Notes under the pieces: model-generated
The model's database searches: none
What the model saw: the letters and a program-made list of their open reading frames with translations, nothing else
What the model was told of the DNA's origin: nothing
Made by a program: the position numbers and the translations under genes
From: Microbulbifer variabilis
GTDB lineage: Bacteria; Pseudomonadota; Gammaproteobacteria; Pseudomonadales; Cellvibrionaceae
Reading direction: 5' to 3'
DNA: 64,000 bases
NCBI RefSeq assembly: GCF_023716485.1
Contig: NZ_CP092418.1
Coordinates: 310,001 to 374,000 of the forward strand
Part shown: one piece after another, positions 1 to 9,579 of the stretch
How positions within the stretch are numbered: position 1 is the stretch's first letter
Layout of the letters: each line of letters opens with the position of its first letter

Positions 1-1514
1 ATCAGGAAATCGGCGGTGATACCCAGCAGGTGTTTGGTGTGAGAGCTGGCGATTCACGCTTTAGTATCCCCTTCCTATATACCAAGGCGGGTTATAAGGA
101 CGTGGACTTTGGTGCAGATTCCCAGTTGATGACCACTATGGCGGATGAGCGCTGGATCTACGGTGGGGAACTTAGTGGTGAGGACTTTACCGAAGCTGAC
201 CGGACGAAACTTGGCGAGGATGTAAAGCGTATTTATCTGGGGGAGTATCTTCAGCACTGGCAATCCTTCCTTGGCGGTTTCAGCATTCGCAGATTCAACA
301 GCACTTCCCAGGCGCTTGAGGTTCTCTCAACCCTGTCAGACCCCATTTATTCCCCATTACTGGCAATCACGGAAATTACTTCGGATAACACACGCCTGAC
401 ATTGCGACCGGAGCTGTCGGTGGATGCCAAGGGGGTGCCATTACCGGTATCCAGTACAACTCGCCGACTCGGTGGTGCGGCACTGGATAGCGCGGCAGGG
501 GCGTTGAAGGACCGCTACAAGCCTAATATTGTCGATGTGCGCTTTGAGGAAATACAGCGCATTACACAAAGCGAGAAAGGCAGACCCGCACGGGTTCAGG
601 AGTATCTCCAGACGATCAATAAGATTCAGGAATATCTGACTGAAATTGACAGTGCTCCAGACTCCAATGAAGCGGCGTTCGCTAGTGCCAAAGCCCGTTT
701 TGCTGGGGGCGGCGATGCGATTAAGCAGCTAAGAGTCAAAGCGGCCAATGCGCCGGCGCCTTTTGATAAATGGCTGACCGAAATTGCTGACAGCACTTGG
801 GCTCTGGTTATGTCGAAAGCCAAGGGGCATCTAAACCGGGTATGGCGTGAGCAAGTTTATCAAAGCTACGCCAGCAGCCTGGCAAATCGCTATCCGCTGC
901 GCAGTGACCGGGACCAGGAAGTACCAGTTATTGAATTTAATCAATACTTCAAGCCTGGGGGGATTGAGCAAAAGTTTGTTACTGAATACTTAAAGCCTTT
1001 CGTCGATACAAGAAATTGGAAAGTGAAGTATGTGGAAGGGCAGGGTATGAGCCTTTCAACTGAAACGCTGTCCCAGCTGCGTAGAGCGGAGAAGATTCGT
1101 AAGACCTTCTTTAAATCGGGAGAAAGCGCAGCTTATTCTTTCCGTATAGAGCCAACCAAGCTGGATTCCAGTGTGCGCCTGTTTGAGCTTGAGCTGGGAG
1201 ATCAGCGTGTTCCCTATTCGCATGGCCCCAAGACCAGTAAAAAACTCACCTGGCGCGGTGGCGAGAGTAATCGGGTGCGGATTATCTTTGAAGATCTCAA
1301 TGAAACCGTACACCGTAAACATTTCGAAGGAGATTGGGCTTGGTATCGACTTCTTGCAAGCTCAGATCTTGAGACAGGGCGAAGCAATGCGGAGCGTTTG
1401 GTGACCTTCTCTGAAGAAGGGCGAAAAGCACAATTCAAACTAGTGGCTTCGAATATAAATAATCCTTTCGATCGCAGTTTACTGCGTGGTTATCGGTGCC
1501 CGGAGACTCTGTAG
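1..1514 (+). CDS. tssM: TssM (IcmF/VasK), C-terminal part; gene begins before the window
   Basis: Inner-membrane T6SS protein of the TssJLM complex that anchors the baseplate and sheath to the envelope. Only the last ~504 codons are present; the frame is open from base 3, so the GTG at 30 is internal and not a start. This is the periplasmic part: the IcmF-related domain followed by the C-terminal beta-rich domain with the motif GDWAWYRLL near the end, a position typical of TssM. The C-terminus (SNINNPFDRSLLRGYRCPETL region) also looks like the usual TssM ending. tagF follows 6 nt after the stop, as in many T6SS operons. tssJ, tssK and tssL are expected upstream. Confidence 0.9.
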   Translation, partial: QEIGGDTQQVFGVRAGDSRFSIPFLYTKAGYKDVDFGADSQLMTTMADERWIYGGELSGEDFTEADRTKLGEDVKRIYLGEYLQHWQSFLGGFSIRRFNSTSQALEVLSTLSDPIYSPLLAITEITSDNTRLTLRPELSVDAKGVPLPVSSTTRRLGGAALDSAAGALKDRYKPNIVDVRFEEIQRITQSEKGRPARVQEYLQTINKIQEYLTEIDSAPDSNEAAFASAKARFAGGGDAIKQLRVKAANAPAPFDKWLTEIADSTWALVMSKAKGHLNRVWREQVYQSYASSLANRYPLRSDRDQEVPVIEFNQYFKPGGIEQKFVTEYLKPFVDTRNWKVKYVEGQGMSLSTETLSQLRRAEKIRKTFFKSGESAAYSFRIEPTKLDSSVRLFELELGDQRVPYSHGPKTSKKLTWRGGESNRVRIIFEDLNETVHRKHFEGDWAWYRLLASSDLETGRSNAERLVTFSEEGRKAQFKLVASNINNPFDRSLLRGYRCPETL

Positions 1515-1520
1515 TAGGGA

Positions 1521-2201
1521 GTGAGTGACTTGCAAAGCAGCATAGGTATTTTTGGCAAGCTTCCTGGGCATGGGGATTTTATCCAGCGTCAGCTTCCAGC
1601 GAGTTTCGTCAGGGTGTGGGATGAATGGCTGCAGCGTGCAGTGCATGGCTCCCGAGAAATAATGGGTGAAAACTGGCTGGACTATTATTTGACCAGTCCG
1701 GTCTGGCGCTTTGCTCACAGTAAAGGAATCATTGATGAGACCCCCTGGGTAGGGGTTCTAGTGCCTAGTGTGGATAGTGTGGGGCGCTATTTTCCTTTGA
1801 CTATCGCCGCACCGTTACCCTCTTCTATGGACATAATTAACTTTATGTCAGATGCAGATAGGTGGTATCGGGAACTTACAGAATTGGCTGTCAGCGCACT
1901 GCAAAATATGCTCCATGCAGATCAGTTGTTCGAGGCCTTTAGTGAGGTGCCTGTAGAACTGGGGCAGCTGGCAACAGCTGCAGCACAGAGTGAGTTCTTT
2001 GTCGCGAGTAATGATGGCTCGGGTAACGAAAAGCGCTACGCGGGGTTGCTCGGACAGGTATGTCGTAAGCAGTTCGCCAGTTACAGTCTGTGGTCTTGCG
2101 AAGGATCACAGCATCTAGCCCCAACCAGCGTGCTTTGCCCCTCTTTACCCAGCCCTGAATTTTACTGCTCTATGTTGGGTGCCAGTCAGCAAAGACAGTG
2201 A
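1521..2201 (+). CDS. tagF: TagF, T6SS-associated regulatory protein (SciT/DUF2094 family)
   Basis: A 226-residue cytoplasmic protein. The N-terminal motif GKLPGHGDFIQRQLP, a conserved W-x-x-W region and SVDSVGRYFPLT are hallmarks of TagF. In Pseudomonas aeruginosa TagF represses T6SS post-translationally and is opposed by the kinase PpkA; a PpkA-like kinase lies at 20.7 kb here. The GTG start at 1521 lies 6 nt after the tssM stop and the preceding bases include GGGAG-like purines, so the two genes are probably co-translated. The length is normal for stand-alone TagF with no fused phosphatase. Confidence 0.9.
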   Translation: MSDLQSSIGIFGKLPGHGDFIQRQLPASFVRVWDEWLQRAVHGSREIMGENWLDYYLTSPVWRFAHSKGIIDETPWVGVLVPSVDSVGRYFPLTIAAPLPSSMDIINFMSDADRWYRELTELAVSALQNMLHADQLFEAFSEVPVELGQLATAAAQSEFFVASNDGSGNEKRYAGLLGQVCRKQFASYSLWSCEGSQHLAPTSVLCPSLPSPEFYCSMLGASQQRQ

Positions 2202-2225
2202 ATAAATAGGTAAAGGATATCTAGT

Positions 2226-2954
2226 GTGAAGCAAATAATAGTGGCTTTAAATAGTAATAAGCATCGGCGGCATAGTGTGTTAGCCGGTGATATTTCACAC
2301 AGTGAAACTCGACATATCTGTCAAGTGTACCTACCCGAGTTCACGGCTCTGGCTGGAGAATGTCCGATCATATTTTTAAAGTCTCAAGAAGAGAATGCCC
2401 TGGAAAGTTGTGCTTTATTAGGTATAAAACCGGGGCAGAATCTTTTTATTCAGCAGGATAAATGGTTGGGTGGTTATATCCCGGCAACATTGAGAGCTTA
2501 TCCATTTTACTTGCACTACAAAGATCAACTGGAAACAAATCCAATAATTTGTGTGGATTCATCCTCTCTCTCACTTGGTAGCTTAGATGGAAATAGAAGT
2601 AGGCTATTCGATGATGAGGGGCAAGCGACAAATGCATTATTGCAGGCCAGAAACTTACTGAATGGAATTCATCAGCAGAAATCAAATAATAAAGAGTTTA
2701 TTCGTTGCCTCACTGAGATGGAACTCTTTCAGGAGCAGGTAGTGGTAGTCGATTTACCTGGTAATACCAAACATCGATTAACCGGTGTATTTTGTGTTAC
2801 TTCAGAGCGTATGAATGCATTGGATGATAATGACTTCTTACGCTTAAAAGAGCGTGGCTATTTAGCTCCAATATACGCTCATATGCTGTCTTTGCATCAG
2901 TCAACAAATTTAAGCCGGCTATTCAAAAAGTATCAAGCGAGGCTGCTTCACTAG
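2226..2954 (+). CDS. SapC-family protein inside the T6SS operon
   Basis: A 242-residue soluble protein with no signal peptide or membrane segment. The blocks LLGIKPGQNLFIQ, WLGGYIPATLRAYPF, RLFDDEGQATNALLQA and a C-terminal LKERGYLAPIYAHMLSLHQ match the SapC family (PF07277) as I remember it. The family is named after a Campylobacter S-layer-linked protein, and its biochemical role is unknown. GTG start, 24 nt after tagF, with AAGGA upstream. Its position between tagF and tssA suggests a T6SS accessory role, but this is inferred from context only. Confidence 0.7.
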   Translation: MKQIIVALNSNKHRRHSVLAGDISHSETRHICQVYLPEFTALAGECPIIFLKSQEENALESCALLGIKPGQNLFIQQDKWLGGYIPATLRAYPFYLHYKDQLETNPIICVDSSSLSLGSLDGNRSRLFDDEGQATNALLQARNLLNGIHQQKSNNKEFIRCLTEMELFQEQVVVVDLPGNTKHRLTGVFCVTSERMNALDDNDFLRLKERGYLAPIYAHMLSLHQSTNLSRLFKKYQARLLH

Positions 2955-2961
2955 AGGGTTA

Positions 2962-3069
2962 ATGCTAAACAATAAAAACCCTATTGTTTTTAAATCATTT
3001 GAGCTTGGTGAAGCAATGGCAACTTACTCCAGATGCATTAAAGCTCATGGCATAAGTGAAATTAATTGA
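2962..3069 (+). CDS. possible 35-residue small ORF
   Basis: ATG at 2962 to TGA at 3067-3069 encodes MLNNKNPIVFKSFELGEAMA followed by a short tail. AGAGGG lies only 3 nt upstream, which is too close for a good ribosome binding site. It fills most of the 212-nt gap between the SapC-like gene and the next gene. No family is recognised. It may be a remnant or chance ORF. Confidence 0.15.
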   Translation: MLNNKNPIVFKSFELGEAMATYSRCIKAHGISEIN

Positions 3070-3166
3070 GTAGCCTGTTTAGGAAAAAGGTACCAGTGTA
3101 CAGGGCTCTTTGGTTGTCCAAATATCCGCCAACCTATCTATAACTGCAGGAAGCAAGGGTTAAGGT

Positions 3167-3949
3167 ATGTCATATATCGTGGTATTTACTGGGGAGATTA
3201 GAGCACTCTTTGAGCGGCGAAAGGCAATATCAGCCCTGGGTAGCGAGTTTGGATTTAGTTTTACACAAATTAAAGCGCTTATGGCTAGCAGCCGCTCACA
3301 GCTTAGAAAGACTGCAGATCGTGCAGAAGCCTGTCGTTTTGTTCAGAAATTATGGATGGCCGGTTGGCACTCCAAATTATTTTTGGACTCTGACTTGTTG
3401 CACTCTACTAAAGAATCCGTTGAGCGTGGTGCTTCTCATTTACCTGTGGTTATGGGAAAACTCCACTGTGAAGGCTCGCAGCTGCAACTGTGCGCACCGC
3501 GTAATTGGGTGGTTTGTAATAATTTGAATCCAAACGCTGAAATTCAGGCTGGTGATACCGAATTAAACCGGTACCTGATTGTATTGGAGCAAAAGCGAAC
3601 TGAACTTCCCGAAGAGCTAAGCCTCACGGACTATGCCGAGGCTCAGATGCAGCAGTGTTTGAGCAAAGTATCTAATGGCAACCTTCTAAGTGGCCCACAA
3701 GTGCTAGAGCGCGATTGGCAAATGGGTTTGTTGTACGAGATGGGTGCTAATGTCGGCAAAGATTCGGTTCAATATATGGTTGTTTTTTTTCGCGGCAAAG
3801 AGAGTTTCTATACCCTTTTTCTATGGACCTCTTTGCAAAGCTTTGCACAAGCAAAAACAGAATTTATTCAGATAGTGGCAAGTTTTCAATGCTCTCCGGA
3901 AAGTGAGACTACCGCAGAAAGTAAGGCCTCAGCTGTAATTGCTGTGTAA
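3167..3949 (+). CDS. unrecognised protein in the T6SS operon, C-terminal half DcrB/PsbP-like
   Basis: 260 residues, no signal peptide. The first ~90 residues are helical and charged (MSYIVVFTGEIRALFERRKA). The C-terminal half, from about residue 115, has the pattern of a DcrB/PsbP-like fold: NWVVCNN, a middle DYAEAQMQQC helix, then alternating strands ending QAKTEFIQIVASFQ. DcrB-like proteins occur next to T6SS genes in other bacteria, but I do not recognise this one firmly. ATG start with AAGGGTTAAGG upstream. A 186-nt gap to tssA follows. Confidence 0.6.
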   Translation: MSYIVVFTGEIRALFERRKAISALGSEFGFSFTQIKALMASSRSQLRKTADRAEACRFVQKLWMAGWHSKLFLDSDLLHSTKESVERGASHLPVVMGKLHCEGSQLQLCAPRNWVVCNNLNPNAEIQAGDTELNRYLIVLEQKRTELPEELSLTDYAEAQMQQCLSKVSNGNLLSGPQVLERDWQMGLLYEMGANVGKDSVQYMVVFFRGKESFYTLFLWTSLQSFAQAKTEFIQIVASFQCSPESETTAESKASAVIAV

Positions 3950-4135
3950 TGGGCTTGTCAGCGGTTGTAAAATCTAAAAAAATAACAAAAATTATTTGTT
4001 TAATGTTGTGAGCTGTGCACTTTTTTTAAGGTATTGCGATTACATTGTGTCATTTGCCTTGATTAGATCTTTACAACGTGTACTCTTCTCGGAAATCTTC
4101 TTGAAGGAATTGATTGGGTAGAAGGGACTTTTTTC

Positions 4136-5431
4136 ATGGCATTCCCAAATACAATAAATATCGAAGAACTCACGGCTCCTGTTTCTTCAGAGAGTCCTGT
4201 CGGTGAGGATATTCGGGAGGATCGATCACCGACCTCTGATTACTACTCCATCAAAGATGCACGAAATAGTGCTAGGGCCGCAGAGCGCTCGGCCATGTTT
4301 GATGACACAGATTCTGATCTACTGGCCCCTTGGCGTGATGTGGCAAAGGCCGCAGAAAAGATTCTGACAAAGAAAAGTAAAGATCTGGAAGTGGCTAGCT
4401 GGTATACAGAGGCCCTAATTCGTCTCCATGGTTTTAGTGGTCTCAGAGATGGCTTTCTATTAATTGAGCAGCTGGTTACCAATTTTTGGGATGGCCTATA
4501 CCCAGTTCCTGATGAGGATGGTATTGAAACTACGGTTGCACCACTGACGGGCCTTAATGGTGATGGCGGTGACGGTACGCTAATGATGCCGATCCGTAGT
4601 GCACCAGTAACCCCGGAGGGGGATTACGGAGATTTCTCTTTTTTCCAGCATCAGCAAGCCCGGGATGCAGATCGTATCGCAGATGAAGATGCTAAAGCGG
4701 CCCGCATTGAGACTCTGGGATATAGCCTGGAAGATGTAGATCAATGTGTGAACAGCGCGACTAATGAATGGGCTAAGAATCTGATAGAAACTATAGAAGC
4801 TACTATTAGCAGCTATAAAAATATCAATGATACTTTGCGCTCTAGTTGCGGTCACGATGCACCGCCATCAACTAATATTTCCTCTCTACTGGATGAAGTA
4901 TTACGTACAGCGAGATTCATTTATAAGAGTCAGCTTGATGCGCTAGCACAGAGTGAGGCACCGGAAGTAGCTGAAGACACACAGAGTGAGTCCCCCATAG
5001 AGGAAGCTGTTCCCAATGTGGTATCAACAATAGTTGCGAATGCTATTGCTGCACCCACCGGACCGGTTAGCTCCCGAGAGGATGCTCTTAAATTACTAGA
5101 ACAGGCCGCGAAATATTTCCGTACCTACGAGCCACATACTCCTTTGGCTCCAGGGTTGGAGCGATTAATAGGCTGGGGTCGTATGACAGTCTCTGAATTG
5201 ATGACTGAGTTACTACCAGATGAGCAGTCCCGAGCCCTATATTCCCAGTTGACAGGTGTTCGCCTCGATGGAACGGATACCCAACGTTATGTAGCTCCGC
5301 CGGTAACGAGTAATACCCCATCACCAATTCCAGCTGCATCTGAGCCAGCATCAACAGCCACTGAAGCTGCATCTGCAGCTGAGGATAGCTGGGGTGGGCA
5401 AGCACAAGAAGAAGCCAGCTCGGGTTGGTAA
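4136..5431 (+). CDS. tssA: TssA (ImpA), T6SS baseplate/sheath-priming protein
   Basis: 431 residues. Residues ~10-130 form the ImpA N-terminal domain (GEDIREDRSPTSDYYSIKDA, WYTEALIRLHGFSGLRDG, FWDGLYPVPDEDG). The middle is helical, and the C-terminal block (residues ~310-360) has REDALKLLEQAAKYFRTYEP followed by HTP, the usual TssA EPHSP-type motif. It ends in an Ala/Ser/Glu-rich tail. TssA caps the growing sheath and recruits TssB/TssC, whose genes follow directly. ATG start with AAGGGA nine bases upstream. The AT-rich 186-nt gap before it probably carries a promoter, but I could not point to a clear one. Confidence 0.9.
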   Translation: MAFPNTINIEELTAPVSSESPVGEDIREDRSPTSDYYSIKDARNSARAAERSAMFDDTDSDLLAPWRDVAKAAEKILTKKSKDLEVASWYTEALIRLHGFSGLRDGFLLIEQLVTNFWDGLYPVPDEDGIETTVAPLTGLNGDGGDGTLMMPIRSAPVTPEGDYGDFSFFQHQQARDADRIADEDAKAARIETLGYSLEDVDQCVNSATNEWAKNLIETIEATISSYKNINDTLRSSCGHDAPPSTNISSLLDEVLRTARFIYKSQLDALAQSEAPEVAEDTQSESPIEEAVPNVVSTIVANAIAAPTGPVSSREDALKLLEQAAKYFRTYEPHTPLAPGLERLIGWGRMTVSELMTELLPDEQSRALYSQLTGVRLDGTDTQRYVAPPVTSNTPSPIPAASEPASTATEAASAAEDSWGGQAQEEASSGW

Positions 5432-5475
5432 TTAATTAAGAACAGCAGTCCCTAAATCTAGGAAGGAGACCTGAG

Positions 5476-5997
5476 ATGTCTGAGAGTATCCACAATAAAC
5501 TTAAGCGTGTGCGCAAACCACGTGTACATATAACTTATGATGTTGAAACCAATGGTGCGGAAGTTAAAAAGGAACTTCCCTTTGTTGCTGGTGTAATGGG
5601 CGACTACTCAGGGGATAACACCGAAAATCGCAAAGCATTGAAAGATCGTAAGTTTGTTCAAATTGATCGCGATAATTTTAACGATGTAATGACCAAGGTT
5701 AATCCAAAACTGAATCTTCAGGTGGAAAATACCTTATCTGGTGATGGCAGCAAAATTGGTATTGATCTCGATTTCAATCATATGGATGACTTTTCTCCAG
5801 AGAAAATCGTCGATCAGGTTGAGCCGCTGAAACAACTCTTGGAAGCACGCAGTAAATTACGTGACCTTCTCAGTAAGGCAGACCGCTCTGAAGAACTAGA
5901 AAAAGTTTTAGAAGACATCCTGAAAAGTACGGAAAATGTCGGTGCTATTTCCGAGCAGTTGGGGTTGAACAAGGATAAAGGAGAGGACTCAGAATGA
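5476..5997 (+). CDS. tssB: TssB (VipA/ImpB), small T6SS sheath subunit
   Basis: 173 residues, a normal length. The N-terminal block [20 protein letters not shown] then [14 protein letters not shown] is diagnostic of TssB, as is the central [18 protein letters not shown] stretch. It pairs with TssC to form the contractile sheath around the Hcp tube. A strong AAGGAG ribosome binding site lies upstream of the ATG. The gene overlaps tssC by 4 nt (ATGA), which supports balanced translation of the two partners. Confidence 0.95.
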   Translation: MSESIHNKLKRVRKPRVHITYDVETNGAEVKKELPFVAGVMGDYSGDNTENRKALKDRKFVQIDRDNFNDVMTKVNPKLNLQVENTLSGDGSKIGIDLDFNHMDDFSPEKIVDQVEPLKQLLEARSKLRDLLSKADRSEELEKVLEDILKSTENVGAISEQLGLNKDKGEDSE

Positions 5998-7481
5998 GCA
6001 CAGAAGTAGAAAATGTTGCGGAAGGTGAAGCTGAGGAACAATCGGTCAACCTATTGGAGCAGGCTATTGCCGCGACCAAACAAACAGAACCGCAAGAAGC
6101 TCAGGATCTGATCGCAAACCTGACAGAGCAGGTTTTAAAAGGAACCGTAACCTGGGATCGTAACCTTACCCAGACTATCAAAAAAGCAGTCAGTGCAATT
6201 GACCAGGCTATGTCTAAGCAAATGGCCGCTATTCTGCACGATGAAAAATTCCAGAAGCTTGAAGGTTCTTGGCGCGGACTGAATCATCTGGTGATGAATT
6301 CTGAAACCGGTGCAACCATGAAGATTCGCATGCTCAATTTGAGCAAACGCGAATTGTTCCGAGACCTGGATAAAGCCGTTGAATTTGATCAGAGCCAGAC
6401 CTTCAAAAAGATTTATGAAGAAGAATTTGGTATTGCAGGTGGTGAGCCATACGGATGCATGATAGGTGACTTCGAATTCACAAGTCACCCTGAAGATATC
6501 GAGCTTCTGAGTAAAATGTCCAATGTTGCGGCAGCGGGTTTCTGTCCGTTTATCGCTGCAGCCGGTTCCGGTATGTTTGGATTTGATAACTTTACCGAAC
6601 TGTCGAAACCCCGTGACCTCGGTGGAATTTTTGAGTCAGCTGAATATATTAAGTGGCGTAGTTTCCGAGATAGTGAAGACTCTCGTTTCGTTACTCTGGT
6701 TATGCCACGGACCCTGGCCAGAACTCCCTATGGCGCAAATACCAAGCCAATCGAAGCTTTTGACTTTGAAGAGTTTGAAGTTGATGAATCTGGAGTATCA
6801 CGCCCTGCGGACCACGATCAGTACTGCTGGATGAATGCCTCTTATGTAATGGGCACCACCATGACCAAGGCCTTTGCTGAGAATTCCTGGTGTACAGCCA
6901 TTCGTGGTGCCGAGGGTGGTGGTAAAGTGGAAGGTCTGCCCTCACATATATTCAAGAGTGATGACGGGGATATGGACCAGAAATGTCCAACAGAGATCGG
7001 TATTACTGATCGCCGTGAAGCCGAATTGAGCGCTCAAGGATTCTTGCCGTTATGTCACTACAAGAATACCGATTACTCTGTATTTTTTGGTGCTCAAAGT
7101 GCGCAAAAACCAAAAGCCTATGACGACCCGGATGCTACCGCGAATGCGGCGATTTCTGCACGTCTTCCCTATCTGATGGCTACTTCTAGAATTGCCCATT
7201 ACCTGAAAGTAATGGCGCGTGACAAAGTAGGCTCCTTTATGGAGGCTAGTGATTGTGAACGTTGGTTGAATAAGTGGATTACTCAATACACCAACTCAAA
7301 TCCGGACGCAAGCCCAGAGATGAAGGCAAAGTATCCGCTTTCAGAAGCTCGAGTTGAAGTGAAGGAAATTCCAGGTCAACCTGGGTGCTACAGTGCTGTT
7401 GCCTACCTGAAGCCCTGGTTACAAATGGAGGAGTTGACCACCTCCATGCGTATGGTTGCCAATATCCCTTCTGCCGGATAA
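5994..7481 (+). CDS. tssC: TssC (VipB/ImpC), large T6SS sheath subunit
   Basis: 495 residues. Family motifs seen: [13 protein letters not shown] near residue 85, [13 protein letters not shown] near 150, [19 protein letters not shown] near 225, and a C-terminal [20 protein letters not shown] block. It assembles with TssB into the contractile sheath that drives Hcp/VgrG/PAAR out of the cell; ClpV recycles it. The start ATG overlaps the tssB stop. A strong terminator-like hairpin follows within 10 nt of the stop, so tssA-tssB-tssC may be made at a higher level than the genes below. Confidence 0.95.
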   Translation: MSTEVENVAEGEAEEQSVNLLEQAIAATKQTEPQEAQDLIANLTEQVLKGTVTWDRNLTQTIKKAVSAIDQAMSKQMAAILHDEKFQKLEGSWRGLNHLVMNSETGATMKIRMLNLSKRELFRDLDKAVEFDQSQTFKKIYEEEFGIAGGEPYGCMIGDFEFTSHPEDIELLSKMSNVAAAGFCPFIAAAGSGMFGFDNFTELSKPRDLGGIFESAEYIKWRSFRDSEDSRFVTLVMPRTLARTPYGANTKPIEAFDFEEFEVDESGVSRPADHDQYCWMNASYVMGTTMTKAFAENSWCTAIRGAEGGGKVEGLPSHIFKSDDGDMDQKCPTEIGITDRREAELSAQGFLPLCHYKNTDYSVFFGAQSAQKPKAYDDPDATANAAISARLPYLMATSRIAHYLKVMARDKVGSFMEASDCERWLNKWITQYTNSNPDASPEMKAKYPLSEARVEVKEIPGQPGCYSAVAYLKPWLQMEELTTSMRMVANIPSAG

Positions 7482-7489
7482 AAACCTGT

Positions 7490-7522
7490 GCCCGCCTCGG
7501 AATAAGGGGCGGGCAATTTTTT
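7490..7522 (+). terminator. Rho-independent terminator after tssC, inside the T6SS gene run
   Basis: GCCCGCC (7490-7496) pairs with GGCGGGC (7508-7514), extended by one G-T and one C-G pair, around a short AT-rich loop. AATTTTTT follows (7515-7522). It lies between tssC and the second tssC-like gene on the same strand, so it likely acts as a partial terminator. Confidence 0.75.
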
Positions 7523-7586
7523 GAAAAGCCTTCATCAAAGCTTTAAATTACTTGAAACTGTAAGAAATGCTAATGGGAGTTTTCCG

Positions 7587-9101
7587 GTGCCCTGCGCAAC
7601 AAAAAAAGAATTTACAGAAGATTATTTAGATATTTTGCCGGAAAATTTAGCGAGTGGAGATCAGGGTGAATTAAAGCATTTTTTACGCGAACCAGACGAA
7701 CTATTCTCTTTTGAATACTGGTTGACAGAAATATGTCCTTGTCCAAAAAAGGAGAATTTTTCTGTTCGCCAATATTTGAGTCGCATTATTGTTGAGCTTG
7801 ATGAGCTTATATGCGATCAAGTTAATCGGATTCTTCATAACTCTCGTTTTCAGCGTCTAGAGGCAAGTTGGCGTGGTCTATCAATGCTGGTATTTGATAC
7901 ACCACATTCAGACAATATTAAGATAAAACTGCTAGATGCCAGCTGGAAAGACTTGAGCAAAGATATGGAGAGGGCTCCAGATTTCGATCAGTCTGGACTT
8001 TTTCATTTAGTTTATAACGAAGAATTTGGTACTCCAGGTGGAGAGCCCTTTGGTTTGTTAATGGGAGATTATTATATCTCGCATCGGCCGATGGCAGATC
8101 ACCCTTACGATGATATTTTTACTCTGCAGGGCATAGCCCATACGGCCGCCGCCGCTTTCGCGCCATTTATCTGTGCTGCGACACCTCAACTTTTTGGCGT
8201 TGATCATTTTGATGATTTGGCCAAGCCAATTCGCTTTTCTGAGGTTTTTCGTCAAAAAGAATATATACGCTGGAATAGCTTGAGAGATTTAGAAGATAGT
8301 CGCTTTATAGCCATTACTTTACCTCAAGTGCTTATGCGCGAGCCCTATAGCCTAGAATTTTCAGAATATCGTGGATTGAGATTTGAGGAGCAGGTTAGCG
8401 GATCTCACAATCGGCGATATCTTTGGGGGAATTCCTGCTTTGCTATGGGGGCAGTACTGTTACGCGAATTCAGTGAAGTTGGTTGGTTTTCCCATATTCG
8501 CGGTGTTGCACGGGATCATCTTGGCGGTGGATTGGTGACTCAGTTGCCCACCCTGGCCTATAAGCCGGACAGCCGCCCTGGTATGGTTAAGATGACCACT
8601 TCGATTCTGGTTACAGATTTTGTAGAAAGGGACCTATCAGAACTGGGTTTTGCATGCTTGAGCCACTGTTATGACACGCCATATAGTGCTTTTAATAGTG
8701 TGCCCTCTCTTCAGAAAGCTAAGCAGTATACATCGAAAGCGGCTACGGCGAATGCGCGTATTAGTTCCATGCTGCAACAAATTCTTTGCGCCTCACGCTT
8801 TGCTCACTATATCAAGGTGATGATTAGGGATAAGGTGGGTGCCTATATGAATGCTGCTGATTGTGAGCGCCAGCTTCAGCATTGGTTGGACCAGTATACT
8901 ACTGGGCGAGATGATTTATCTTGGGAAATGTTGGCACGTTACCCCCTGCGTGAAGCTCGAGTTCGTGTGGCGGATGAGCCTGGCAAAGTAGGTAGTTATC
9001 AAAGCGTAATTCATCTTAAAAGCCACTATACAGTCGATCATTTGGTCTCCGAGCTCAAGCTCACTACGGCTCTGGCAACGATAGGTGTTGGGGCATCATA
9101 G
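7587..9101 (+). CDS. second TssC-like sheath protein (TssC2, ImpD-like)
   Basis: About 504 residues from GTG 7587, or 526 from the TTG at 7521. I prefer 7587 because GGGAG lies seven bases upstream, while the TTG at 7521 sits in the T-run of the terminator. The protein is a divergent paralogue of TssC with matching blocks in the same order: ASWRGLSMLVF, GEPFGLLMGDYYIS, WNSLRDLEDSRFIAITLPQ, REARVRVADEPGKVGSYQSV. No second tssB is present. Rhizobial imp loci also carry two TssC-type genes (impC, impD), so this arrangement is known but uncommon. Whether it enters the sheath or acts at the baseplate cannot be told from the sequence. Confidence 0.85.
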   Translation: MPCATKKEFTEDYLDILPENLASGDQGELKHFLREPDELFSFEYWLTEICPCPKKENFSVRQYLSRIIVELDELICDQVNRILHNSRFQRLEASWRGLSMLVFDTPHSDNIKIKLLDASWKDLSKDMERAPDFDQSGLFHLVYNEEFGTPGGEPFGLLMGDYYISHRPMADHPYDDIFTLQGIAHTAAAAFAPFICAATPQLFGVDHFDDLAKPIRFSEVFRQKEYIRWNSLRDLEDSRFIAITLPQVLMREPYSLEFSEYRGLRFEEQVSGSHNRRYLWGNSCFAMGAVLLREFSEVGWFSHIRGVARDHLGGGLVTQLPTLAYKPDSRPGMVKMTTSILVTDFVERDLSELGFACLSHCYDTPYSAFNSVPSLQKAKQYTSKAATANARISSMLQQILCASRFAHYIKVMIRDKVGAYMNAADCERQLQHWLDQYTTGRDDLSWEMLARYPLREARVRVADEPGKVGSYQSVIHLKSHYTVDHLVSELKLTTALATIGVGAS

Positions 9102-9105
9102 AATT

Positions 9106-9579
9106 ATGGCAAGAGAAAAAAGACTGTTAGCCCCAGTGCTAGATCGACTACTTGAATCATCTAGTAAAGTAAATGTTCACCAATCCCATCAGATTTTACG
9201 CCAGCTACGTGAGGGGGTTAGGCGTGACCTGGAATATTTATTTAATACACGTTATCGCTGTATTTCACCACCATCTGAACTGCGGCACTTGGACGAGTCA
9301 AATATAAATTATGGTCTGCCAGATCTGTCTACTGTCAATTTATCCTCATTAGACAGTCGAAAACAATTCTGCCGGGATATTGAGAAGACAATTTTACATT
9401 TTGAACCAAGAATTCGCTCTGTAAAAGTTACCACTCAAGATAAGGTAGATGTGGAAGATCCCAGCATACGTTTTCGTGTAGAAGCAGTATTGCATGTTAA
9501 TCCTGCATCTGAGGTTATCGTATTTGACTCTGCCTTAAACCCGGTAACACAAATGGTAGACGTGTCTGAGATTATGTAA
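9106..9579 (+). CDS. tssE: TssE, T6SS baseplate protein (gp25-like)
   Basis: 157 residues from ATG 9106. An in-frame GTG at 9085 would add seven residues overlapping the previous gene, and ATG fits the family N-terminus (MAREKRLLAPVLDRLLE) better. The block LREGVRRDLEYLFNTRY is the conserved GPW/gp25 signature. TssE joins TssF, TssG and TssK in the wedge that starts sheath assembly. The stop overlaps the tssF start (TAATG). Confidence 0.9.
   Translation: MAREKRLLAPVLDRLLESSSKVNVHQSHQILRQLREGVRRDLEYLFNTRYRCISPPSELRHLDESNINYGLPDLSTVNLSSLDSRKQFCRDIEKTILHFEPRIRSVKVTTQDKVDVEDPSIRFRVEAVLHVNPASEVIVFDSALNPVTQMVDVSEIM

Noticed and set aside
3950..4135. Sigma-54 promoter before tssA
   Set aside because: T6SS operons often use sigma-54, but no TGGCAC-N5-TTGC match was found here or before hcp.
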